A stretch of DNA of 9,365 nt, taken from the NCBI GenBank assembly GCA_030616695.1, contig JAUWWU010000020.1:1-9365 (forward strand), in the 5' to 3' direction. Numbering within the stretch: position 1 is the stretch's first letter; every line of letters begins with the position of its first letter. A program made the position numbers and the translations under genes. This DNA is from Candidatus Omnitrophota bacterium (GTDB lineage: Bacteria > Omnitrophota > Gorgyraeia > JAHIPI01). This document shows positions 1-5,218 of the stretch, piece by piece. Below the pieces are notes generated by a model. It ran no database searches. It was not told where the DNA came from and saw only the letters and a program-made list of their open reading frames with translations.

Positions 1-621
1 GAAGGAGAAAAAGTTACATACTCAGACGAACACTATACTGACTTTAAAATCTCAAACGATAGCGGTATTACTGCAATAAACTCTGAGATAACGGTTAAAG
101 ACTGTATCATCATGCCCAACCCTGAGATATTTGGAGAAGACCGCTACGGCAAGGGGATATACGTGTTAAATCTATATGGAGCTGAGGATATAGCAGTTTT
201 GATTGAGAATAACCTTATTCTCAATGCGGATAGCGGGATATATCTATTTTCACAGGCCTTTGGCGGCAGCATATCGGGTGAAATCAAAAATAACACCCTG
301 GACCTCGATAACTACGGCGTAATCTTAAGGATGCACAAAGAGGTTCCTGAGATACACCATAATATAATAACGAGATCTCAGGATGCTATGCACCTTACCT
401 ACGATTCACTCCTTACGCGAAGACTTGAAACTATAGCATATAACTGTTTTGGTGCCGGCTCAGTAACTAACGCCAACAACGTCTGGTGCGATGCTTTGAG
501 CGCCCAACAGATACTCGGTGCAGGTAATATTATAACAGATCCGGAATATGTGGACCCAGAAAACTTAGATTACCTGCCAGAGAACTTGAGCTGTAGCGAT
601 ATGGGCTACAGGGCGGAATAA
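1..621 (+). CDS. Right-handed parallel beta-helix repeat protein, 3' part only
   Basis: The frame is open from the first base, so 206 residues of a longer protein are visible and its start lies outside the window. The visible part shows repeated short beta-strand coils typical of parallel beta-helix (pectate-lyase/NosD-like) proteins: GITAINSEITVKDCII, VLIENNLILNADSGIYLF, GEIKNNTLDLDNYGVIL and EIHHNIITRS, with the usual N-N/H-N ladder turns. The C-terminus (TDPEYVDPENLDYLPENLSC...DMGY) matches the common end of such repeats, where 'DP.FvDp...dyhL...SpCiDaGy' closes the helix. Family knowledge: these proteins are usually exported and bind or cleave polysaccharides, but many have no shown enzymatic activity. 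No catalytic residues can be assigned here, and any signal peptide would be upstream. The C-terminus shows no sorting tag. I am sure of the fold class and unsure of the function. Confidence 0.8.
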   Translation, partial: EGEKVTYSDEHYTDFKISNDSGITAINSEITVKDCIIMPNPEIFGEDRYGKGIYVLNLYGAEDIAVLIENNLILNADSGIYLFSQAFGGSISGEIKNNTLDLDNYGVILRMHKEVPEIHHNIITRSQDAMHLTYDSLLTRRLETIAYNCFGAGSVTNANNVWCDALSAQQILGAGNIITDPEYVDPENLDYLPENLSCSDMGYRAE

Positions 622-640
622 AGGATTATTAGAGATGTTT

Positions 641-831
641 GAAAAGGGGGGACGTAGCACTTAGGGACATTTAAAAAATTAAAATAACTTGAAAGAAAAT
701 CACTTCCTTACACGTATATATGAATGAAAGGGGGTATTTTTATGCCAAGGACAAAAAAGAGAAAAGGGGACGTGTCACTTTGAGAGAAAGGAATCCCCGC
801 TAGAAAAATAGGCACTGGCCCGATTTTTCTA
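641..831 (+). mobile_element. Mosaic of REP-like fragments, possible remnant of a REP-associated (Y1) transposase unit
   Basis: This AT-rich non-coding stretch has two related motifs in the same orientation: GGGGACGTAGCACTTAGGGA (648-667) and GGGGACGTGTCACTTT (766-781). Both begin with GGGGAC, like the long palindrome at 4391-4438. Between them, GGGGG at 730-734 sits 7 bases before an ATG at 742, whose short frame reads MPRTKKRKGDVSL and stops at 781-783, inside the second motif. Family knowledge: REP-associated tyrosine transposases often begin MPR and are flanked by such repeats. Inference: this may be an internally deleted copy reduced to its start and flanking repeats. The alternative is plain intergenic sequence with degenerate REP halves. 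Confidence 0.35.
801..831. repeat. Interrupted inverted repeat (hairpin) upstream of a promoter
   Basis: TAGAAAAAT (801-809) pairs perfectly with ATTTTTCTA (823-831). Inside it, GGC (811-813) can pair with GCC (818-820) around an ACTG loop, giving a two-step hairpin. It ends nine bases before the -35 box at 840. It looks like part of the same REP-like patch rather than a terminator, because no T run follows. Confidence 0.5.
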
Positions 832-839
832 AAATATCC

Positions 840-868
840 TTGACTAATATGGGGGAAATCATTATAAT
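840..868 (+). promoter_or_regulatory. Sigma-70 type promoter for the small exported peptide gene
   Basis: TTGACT (840-845) and TATAAT (863-868) are separated by 17 bases. Transcription would start near 875, giving a leader of about 38 bases that contains the strong ribosome binding site AGGAGGG (901-907). Confidence 0.75.
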
Positions 869-912
869 TTAGACAAAGAGTTACAAGTAATGGGTAAAAA
901 AGGAGGGTTTTG

Positions 913-1146
913 ATGAAACATGGTATTATTATAGTAATGATAGGGGTGCTTATCATGTCGATGGCGGCACCGGTGCTGGCTGAGGATAAGCGGCAGGAGA
1001 ACAATAAGAAGATCGCGGAATTCATCCTTGATACGATAAAGTTTCCCCTTGTCCTTATAGGCGCATTCGTAGAAATGGACCATGAGAAGGCAAAGGCCGA
1101 AGTGGAGTATAAAGGGCATAAGGGCCTGAAAGAAGCCTTAAGATAA
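913..1146 (+). CDS. Small exported protein of unknown function (77 aa)
   Basis: I do not recognise this protein. The first 23 residues form a clear Sec signal peptide: MKHG, then a hydrophobic stretch IIIVMIGVLIMSMAA, then PVLA before EDK, so signal peptidase I cleavage after Ala23 is likely. The mature part would be about 54 residues and highly charged (Lys/Glu rich), with one hydrophobic patch FPLVLIGAFV at about residues 43-52 that could be a membrane-associating helix. The chosen start is the ATG at 913, six bases after AGGAGGG; an in-frame TTG at 910 is less well placed. The gene stands alone, with a near-consensus promoter at 840-868 and a strong terminator at 1181-1213, so it is a monocistronic unit. 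The good expression signals argue that the ORF is real. It may act as a small periplasmic or envelope peptide, but that is inference from the signal peptide only. Confidence 0.75.
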   Translation: MKHGIIIVMIGVLIMSMAAPVLAEDKRQENNKKIAEFILDTIKFPLVLIGAFVEMDHEKAKAEVEYKGHKGLKEALR

Positions 1147-1180
1147 TAGCGTATAGGAGCTTAAGATAGAGCATTTTCCC

Positions 1181-1213
1181 GCCCTCTCCCCAATAGGGGA
1201 GGGGGCTTTTTTT
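1181..1213 (+). terminator. Rho-independent terminator of the small exported protein gene
   Basis: GCCCTCTCCCC (1181-1191) and GGGGAGGGGGC (1196-1206) form an 11-bp GC-rich stem with one G-U pair and an AATA loop. Seven T residues follow (1207-1213). It lies 35 bases after the stop codon. Confidence 0.92.
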
Positions 1214-1344
1214 GCCTTTTCTCAAAAGGTAGAATTGCCGGGGAAGGTGTAAGGAATTATAAATAGTTAATATTGTAAGTGCTTGTGAATAAAGGGGTTA
1301 TGAATGAAACTTTTCAGGCCTCGATTTCACCGGAAAGCGCGTAA

Positions 1345-1360
1345 ACTTTTTTAAAAAAGT
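1345..1360. repeat. 16-bp perfect palindrome ACTTTTTTAAAAAAGT next to a promoter
   Basis: The palindrome is self-complementary without a loop and ends two bases before the proposed -35 box at 1363. It could be an operator half-site pair or an AT-rich UP-like element for the promoter of the microprotein/pseudopilin unit. No binding factor can be named. Low-complexity AT sequence gives such palindromes by chance fairly often. Confidence 0.35.
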
Positions 1361-1362
1361 CC

Positions 1363-1390
1363 TTGTTTTTTGCGAAATGTCAGGTATACT
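1363..1390 (+). promoter_or_regulatory. Probable promoter of the microprotein-pseudopilin unit
   Basis: TTGTTT (1363-1368) and TATACT (1385-1390) are 16 bases apart. The predicted start near 1397 leaves a leader of about 24 bases before the ATG at 1421. The -35 box is weaker than those of other promoters in the window. Confidence 0.55.
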
Positions 1391-1420
1391 TATATGGTTT
1401 AGGCAGGGAGGGTGATTACG

Positions 1421-1534
1421 ATGAAACGATACAATGTCTACAGGAAAGCGCATATACCGGATTTGATGAAAGTAGAATTGGTTCTTGCAATCGTGGGCAT
1501 CCTTTTATTTATGCTGTGGGTGTCCGTCTTTTAA
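1421..1534 (+). CDS. 37-residue membrane microprotein with pilin-like hydrophobic segment
   Basis: This short reading frame starts at an ATG preceded by a purine-rich ribosome binding site (GGGAGGG, within 1405-1412) and lies just downstream of a promoter. It encodes a basic N-terminus (MKRYNVYRKAHIPDLM) followed by KVELVLAIVGILLFMLWVSVF to the end, so residues 20-37 form one transmembrane helix. The segment LMKVELVLAIVGILLFML resembles the FTLVELLVVIAIVGVLFML of the pseudopilin encoded 38 bases downstream: VEL with its glutamate is shared, then AIVG and LFML, with a one-residue offset. There is no Gly-Phe prepilin peptidase site in front of it. It may be a membrane partner or assembly factor of the pseudopilin, a degenerate pilin that has lost its head domain, or a leader peptide. 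No function is established. The expression signals make it likely to be translated. Confidence 0.6.
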   Translation: MKRYNVYRKAHIPDLMKVELVLAIVGILLFMLWVSVF

Positions 1535-1572
1535 ACAGGTAAGCCGCAGAAAACAGGAAGAGGGTGGTGGCG

Positions 1573-2133
1573 ATGAAAACGAATAAAAGAGGATTTACGT
1601 TAGTAGAATTGTTAGTGGTTATCGCAATAGTAGGCGTTCTCTTTATGCTCATACTGCCTGCTGTAGCCAGCACAAGGGAGCGCGCACATACAATGAGCTG
1701 CCTGAATAACATGAAGCAATTAGCCATGGCCGCGCTGATGTATGCCGACGACAACGATGAGGCAATCCCGGATGCGTCGGAGACAGAGCTTGGTAACTAT
1801 ATAGATAACCCTGATGTCTATTTATGCCCGAGGGATAACGCCACCCCGTCTTATAGATACTGGAGTGGAACTCCGGAATCATTACTTCCCGCACACGTAT
1901 CCGGATCGTTTTCAGAGCAGATTTTGTATATTGAGACTGATAGCACTGAAGATAAGGAATTTATTACATTAGATGACGGAGAGGGAAATATAGAGAATGG
2001 GGATCTCGCCTTAGACAGGCATGATGGCAGACTTGTAGTGGTATTTCTCGATGGCCATGTTGTGAGTTATACTGATGATCAGTTCGTATCATTGTTAGCT
2101 CAGTTTTTGTTAGATGAAATTCCTGCTGAATGA
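1573..2133 (+). CDS. Type II/IV pseudopilin of the H-X9-DG class (prepilin-type N-terminal cleavage/methylation protein)
   Basis: The 186-residue protein begins with a class III prepilin leader: MKTNKRG then FTLVELLVVIAIVGVL. Prepilin peptidase should cut after Gly7; Phe8 becomes the methylated N-terminus and Glu12 is the conserved Glu5 of the mature pilin. Residues 8-28 are the hydrophobic helix anchoring the subunit before assembly. After it comes CLNNMKQLAMAALMYADDND, matching the usual 'C.nNlkQi....y..dn.' of this family, then YLCPRD. Near the C-terminus, HDGRLVVVFLDGHV carries His, nine residues, then Asp-Gly, the H-X9-DG signature of pseudopilins abundant in Planctomycetes, Verrucomicrobia, Lentisphaerae and relatives. 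The ATG at 1573 fits AGGG at 1561-1564; an in-frame GTG at 1564 lies inside that site. The gene is not next to other secretion or pilus genes, so it is an orphan pseudopilin, probably co-transcribed with the 37-residue microprotein. Its partner machine cannot be named from this window. Confidence 0.9.
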   Translation: MKTNKRGFTLVELLVVIAIVGVLFMLILPAVASTRERAHTMSCLNNMKQLAMAALMYADDNDEAIPDASETELGNYIDNPDVYLCPRDNATPSYRYWSGTPESLLPAHVSGSFSEQILYIETDSTEDKEFITLDDGEGNIENGDLALDRHDGRLVVVFLDGHVVSYTDDQFVSLLAQFLLDEIPAE

Positions 2134-2165
2134 CAAATAATGGCTGAAGCTTTATATTTTTGTTT

Positions 2166-2205
2166 AAAAATACCCGCATAATATTAAATATACGGGTATT
2201 TTTTT
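2166..2205 (+). terminator. Rho-independent terminator after the pseudopilin gene
   Basis: AAAAATACCCG (2166-2176) pairs perfectly with CGGGTATTTTT (2193-2203) around a 16-base AT-rich loop. The T run covers 2199-2205. The GC core is only four base pairs, so termination may be moderate. Confidence 0.7.
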
Positions 2206-2215
2206 GTTATTCTGC

Positions 2216-2244
2216 TTGACGTAAGCCGGAAAATATGATATACT
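2216..2244 (+). promoter_or_regulatory. Sigma-70 type promoter of the S8 protease gene
   Basis: TTGACG (2216-2221) and TATACT (2239-2244) are spaced by 17 bases, directly after the pseudopilin terminator. The start of transcription is expected near 2251, which leaves a long leader of about 155 bases. Confidence 0.75.
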
Positions 2245-2251
2245 TGTAATA

Positions 2252-2407
2252 GAAATAAAAAGGGAGATATTCCACTAAAAAGGAGAAAACTACCTATTTA
2301 ATTCTCTTCACCATTTTTGTTTTTCAGTTAATTTGGTGTTATAGGTATTTCTCTGTCTATGATTTTAGAGAGTTTTAAATAAGTATGTAAAAGGGGGTAG
2401 GGGGATA
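2252..2407 (+). promoter_or_regulatory. Long 5' leader of the protease mRNA with nested inverted repeats
   Basis: No ORF of note lies here. TACCTAT (2291-2297) is complementary to ATAGGTA (2341-2347), enclosing CACCA (2309-2313) complementary to TGGTG (2334-2338). A further TCTCT (2350-2354)/AGAGA (2367-2371) pair follows. The purine-rich site AAGGGGGTAGGGGGATA (2391-2407) immediately precedes the ATG. I match this to no known riboswitch class; the nested pairs only suggest a possible folded leader. Confidence 0.35.
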
Positions 2408-4363
2408 ATGAGGGGATTTCTAAATGTCCTTCCAAAGGTATTTTTATGCCTATGTTTGTTTGTTACTTTTACAACTTCTTATACATTCGCAAAAGATAAA
2501 ATATCTAAAACTGAGTTATACATCGAAGATCTTCAGAGTAAAGGCCTTGAGAGAGTAATCGTCATATTCGTAGATGAAGTGGATCTCACCTTAGTTGAAA
2601 AATACAACGGCAATCTCATTCGCGTATTTATCACTATAAATGCCCTCGTATGCGAACTTCCGGAGGATAACATACAATCATTGAAAGCCGAAGAAAAAGT
2701 AAAAGATGTTGTGCCCGATATTGTGATACAGGGCTTACCCGGTTCTCCAAACAACATGCCGAAAGATTTTACCAAGAAAAAACCCAAGGTAAAGGATACC
2801 TCTGCTTACGAAGAAAAAATAGATGAAATCGCCTCAGTCTCTTACGCAGGGACAGTGGAATTAAGATGGAATGTCTTGGAGGCAGGCCCGAATGCTAAAG
2901 CCGCATGGGATAACTACGACTTAGACGGAACAGGGGTAAAGATAGCGTTTTTGGATACAGGAGTTAACTATACGATGGAGAATCTCGATACTAACTGCTT
3001 AGGTGGTTATGATTTTGTAAATGATGACGACAATCCAATAAATGATACCGAAGATGAAACACATGGCACTATAGTGGTTTCGGTGGGCGTGGGGGAAGGT
3101 GTAAATAAGGTGGTAGGCGTTGCATACAACGCAAGTTATTATGTGCTCAAAATATTAGATGAAGATGGCCTTGGGTTAATTAGCGATTGTATAGCGGCTA
3201 TTGAATGGGCATTTACAGAGCCTCATAGAGCAGATATAATCTCAATGAGTTTAGGAATATATGATGAAGACCAGACAGGCAATCCATTATGGCCCACAAT
3301 AAAGGCTAGTTTTGAAAATATGTGCAATAACGCATATAACGAAGGAATTATTCTTATAGCTGGTTCCGGCAATAGGGGATATGACCATTCCGGCTATCCT
3401 GCGGCATTTGAAAATGTGATATCAGTAGGAGGGCATGCGAAAGACCAGACACTTTATGACTATAAGGGACATAGTTCAAATGGTGGTGTTGATATTTTAG
3501 CTCCGGGAGCTCGAGTGTATAGCGTTCATCCTGATAATTCTGCTTGGTGGGTATGGGGAACATCAATAGCTACACCACATGTCGCTGCCTTAATAGCCTT
3601 ACAAATCCAGCACGCAAGAAACAATAACATTGAAGTAAATAACGGCTATCTATGGGAAGTGATGAACCACTCGGCAGTGGATATGTCGTTTATCACAGAC
3701 CCTGTTTACAAAGGCAACGGTAAGATCTGGGCGGCCCAGACACAGCTAGTAGCTACATCAGAGGAATACGAGACAGGATACGGGGTAGCTACATCAGAGG
3801 AATACGAGACAGGATACGGCATAGACCCGTTATCGGTTGAGACAATGCAGCTTGACTTAAACAGTGACTTGGGCTCAATAGACCTTATGGTATCATCCGT
3901 ATGGCCTTTTGAGTATATCGTCGATTACTCAAATAATGTCGATACTACACCTGAAGGATATCCTGCCTACGAGATCGGGACAAATATGTACCAGGATATC
4001 ACCCTTACGAATATCACTGATATTTATGGAAATACAATCGAAGACATAGAAAACCTGAACGTTACCACAACTCAGGCCTATTACCAACATGAAGGCGAAG
4101 TGATTATGCCGGGCCTACCGATAAAGGTATTCCCCACAGAGCCGCCCCTTGACGCAGGCGTACAGATAATCCTATCGGATGTATATTACATACCATATAC
4201 TACAATCCCCGGCTTTAACAGGACCATACTTGACCTTGAGTTTAATTTTATAGGGAATTCGCGCCTTATTAAAATTACAGATTTCTACGCAGGCATATGG
4301 TGCCCGCCGCCTTTGATAAACGAGGATTTTCCCATAATGCCGCCGCCACCGCCTATGAATTAA
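2408..4363 (+). CDS. Secreted subtilisin-like serine protease (peptidase family S8) with propeptide
   Basis: The 651-residue protein has a signal peptide (about 1-28: KVFLCLCLFVTF, likely cut at TFA-KDK). Residues 47-105 resemble an inhibitor-I9-type propeptide (RVIVIFVDEVD...INALVCELPEDNIQSLK...KDVVPDI), which normally folds and inhibits the enzyme until removed. The S8 catalytic domain spans about 160-440: Asp183 in AFLDTGVN, His219 in ETHGTIV, oxyanion-hole Asn322 in GSGNRG and nucleophile Ser386 in GTSIATPHVAAL. All key residues are present, so activity outside the cytoplasm is expected. Residues 448-471 are a 12-residue unit repeated in tandem (VATSEEYETGYG). The rest (about 472-640) is a predicted beta-rich region I cannot assign, ending in a proline-rich tail (MPPPPPMN) without a PEP-CTERM or LPXTG tag. 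The gene is monocistronic, with its own promoter (2216-2244) and a palindrome/terminator at 4391-4443. Natural substrates are unknown; processing of other exported proteins or nutrient scavenging are both possible. Confidence 0.93.
   Translation: MRGFLNVLPKVFLCLCLFVTFTTSYTFAKDKISKTELYIEDLQSKGLERVIVIFVDEVDLTLVEKYNGNLIRVFITINALVCELPEDNIQSLKAEEKVKDVVPDIVIQGLPGSPNNMPKDFTKKKPKVKDTSAYEEKIDEIASVSYAGTVELRWNVLEAGPNAKAAWDNYDLDGTGVKIAFLDTGVNYTMENLDTNCLGGYDFVNDDDNPINDTEDETHGTIVVSVGVGEGVNKVVGVAYNASYYVLKILDEDGLGLISDCIAAIEWAFTEPHRADIISMSLGIYDEDQTGNPLWPTIKASFENMCNNAYNEGIILIAGSGNRGYDHSGYPAAFENVISVGGHAKDQTLYDYKGHSSNGGVDILAPGARVYSVHPDNSAWWVWGTSIATPHVAALIALQIQHARNNNIEVNNGYLWEVMNHSAVDMSFITDPVYKGNGKIWAAQTQLVATSEEYETGYGVATSEEYETGYGIDPLSVETMQLDLNSDLGSIDLMVSSVWPFEYIVDYSNNVDTTPEGYPAYEIGTNMYQDITLTNITDIYGNTIEDIENLNVTTTQAYYQHEGEVIMPGLPIKVFPTEPPLDAGVQIILSDVYYIPYTTIPGFNRTILDLEFNFIGNSRLIKITDFYAGIWCPPPLINEDFPIMPPPPPMN
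3749..3820 (+). repeat. 36-bp in-frame tandem duplication inside the protease gene
   Basis: Two adjacent 36-base units (3749-3784 and 3785-3820) agree at 35 of 36 positions, differing only in the last base (G versus C). Each encodes VATSEEYETGYG. They lie just after the catalytic domain. The near identity points to a recent duplication or active slippage; an assembly error cannot be excluded. Confidence 0.95.
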
Positions 4364-4390
4364 AGGACTTATATCGCGATTAGCTTTTGC

Positions 4391-4443
4391 AGGGGACAGA
4401 CACCTATTTTTACTTCGAAAAATAGGTGTCTGTCCCCTTTTTT
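4391..4443. terminator. Perfect 21-bp REP-like palindrome followed by T run; probable terminator of the protease gene
   Basis: The arm 4391-4411 (begins AGGGGACAGACACC, ends TTTTT) is exactly complementary to 4418-4438 (ends GGTGTCTGTCCCCT), with a six-base loop ACTTCG. T residues run 4438-4443. It starts 27 bases after the protease stop codon and ends four bases before the next -35 box. Known context: palindromes beginning GGGGAC and containing a CACC-type core occur as dispersed REP elements mobilised by REP-associated Y1 transposases. Here it probably also works as a terminator, being almost symmetrical and therefore able to fold on either strand. Confidence 0.85.
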
Positions 4444-4446
4444 ATA

Positions 4447-4475
4447 TTGACAAGATATTGGCTTTGTGATATAAA
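4447..4475 (+). promoter_or_regulatory. Consensus sigma-70 promoter of the guaB3-dnaE unit
   Basis: TTGACA (4447-4452) is a perfect -35 box and TATAAA (4470-4475) is a near-consensus -10 box, with a 17-base spacer. The expected start near 4482 gives a leader of about 56 bases. A second -10-like TATAAT at 4512-4517 lacks a good -35 box and is probably incidental. Confidence 0.8.
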
Positions 4476-4537
4476 AGGAGCACTATATATTTCGTTAAAT
4501 TAGGGTTTTAATATAATATTAAGCACGGAGGTCTGAG

Positions 4538-5218
4538 ATGGGGATGTGGGTAGGCCGAGGAAGGAAGGCGCGCAGGTGTTACGGGTTTGACGAGATAGCG
4601 CTTGTTCCCGGCAGCGTGACTATAAATCCTAACGAGGTTGATACGAATATCGAGCTGTGCGGCATAAAATTAAAGGTGCCTATTCTGGCCGCCGCCATGG
4701 ACGGTGTTGTGGACGTGAAATTTGCCATCGCGATGGGAAAGTTAGGCGGGCTGGCAGTCCTGAACCTTGAAGGCGTCCAGACCCGTTACGATAACCCCAA
4801 TGAAGTCCTTAATAAAATAGCGAAAGCCACTCCCCGGAAAGCTACCGAGCTTGTCCAATCGATATACACCAGGCCCATCAAGGAAAAATTGGTCTCAAAA
4901 AGGATAAAAGACATCAAGAAGGCAGGAGCCCCCGCCGTAGTAAGCGCGATACCGCAGCGCGCCGAGAAGTTCGGCAAAATAGCCGAAGATGCCGGCTGTG
5001 ATATATTTGTAGTCCAGTCCACCGTGACCACTCCAAAGCATATCTCCACACAATATAAGGTCCTGGATTTTAAGAAGTTCTGCAAGAAGATGAAGATACC
5101 TGTCATAATAGGCAACTGTGTCACCTATAACATAGCGTTAGAGCTTATGGAGACAGGCGCCGGCGCATTGCTTATCGGCATAGGGCCGGGCGCCGCGTGC
5201 ACCACAAGAGGCGTTTAG
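4538..5218 (+). CDS. guaB3: GuaB3-type IMP dehydrogenase family protein, N-terminal part (frameshifted)
   Basis: This frame encodes residues 1-226 of a TIM-barrel enzyme of the IMP dehydrogenase/GMP reductase family. Features: the opening GRGRKARRCYGFDEIALVPG, typical of the GuaB3 subgroup; AAAMDGVVD at about 50-58; LGGLAVLNLEGVQTRY at about 68-83; GNCVTYNIALELMETGAG; and the catalytic loop [11 protein letters not shown] with the nucleophile Cys221, which in this family forms the covalent thioimidate with the purine nucleotide. The two CBS domains inserted in standard GuaB are absent, as expected for GuaB3. The ATG at 4538 has GGAGG at 4527-4531, six bases upstream. The frame stops at TAG 5216-5218 immediately after the catalytic loop, exactly where homologues continue with LG-G-GVPQ. 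Alone it lacks the phosphate-binding half of the barrel and could not be a working enzyme. From memory of the literature, cyanobacterial GuaB3 acts as an IMP dehydrogenase; the actinobacterial role is unsettled. Confidence 0.85.
   Translation: MGMWVGRGRKARRCYGFDEIALVPGSVTINPNEVDTNIELCGIKLKVPILAAAMDGVVDVKFAIAMGKLGGLAVLNLEGVQTRYDNPNEVLNKIAKATPRKATELVQSIYTRPIKEKLVSKRIKDIKKAGAPAVVSAIPQRAEKFGKIAEDAGCDIFVVQSTVTTPKHISTQYKVLDFKKFCKKMKIPVIIGNCVTYNIALELMETGAGALLIGIGPGAACTTRGV

Noticed and set aside
708..1025. 105-codon minus-strand frame over the REP-like patch and the small peptide gene
   Set aside because: It overlaps the better-supported exported peptide ORF, has no promoter or family resemblance, and its hydrophobic runs come from reading AT-rich DNA backwards.
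1300..1344. 14-codon frame starting ATG AAT GAA after AAAGGGGTT
   Set aside because: It is too short to judge, lies upstream of the proposed promoter and has no recognisable leader-peptide features such as a run of regulatory codons with an attenuator.
3749..3820. CRISPR-like repeat or attachment-site duplication
   Set aside because: There are only two directly adjacent copies without spacers, in frame inside a protein gene and encoding a 12-residue unit, so a tandem coding duplication explains it.
4489..4517. Second promoter for guaB3 with TATAAT at 4512-4517
   Set aside because: No acceptable -35 box exists at the right distance, and the upstream TTGACA/TATAAA pair already explains expression.
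4786..5124. 112-codon minus-strand frame inside guaB3
   Set aside because: It is antisense to conserved enzyme motifs and is a shadow frame.
5205..5218. Programmed -1 ribosomal frameshift joining the two guaB3 frames
   Set aside because: The codons before the stop are GGC GTT; slipping back one base would put valine tRNA on CGT, which pairs poorly, and there is no slippery heptamer or obvious downstream pseudoknot. A lost T is simpler.
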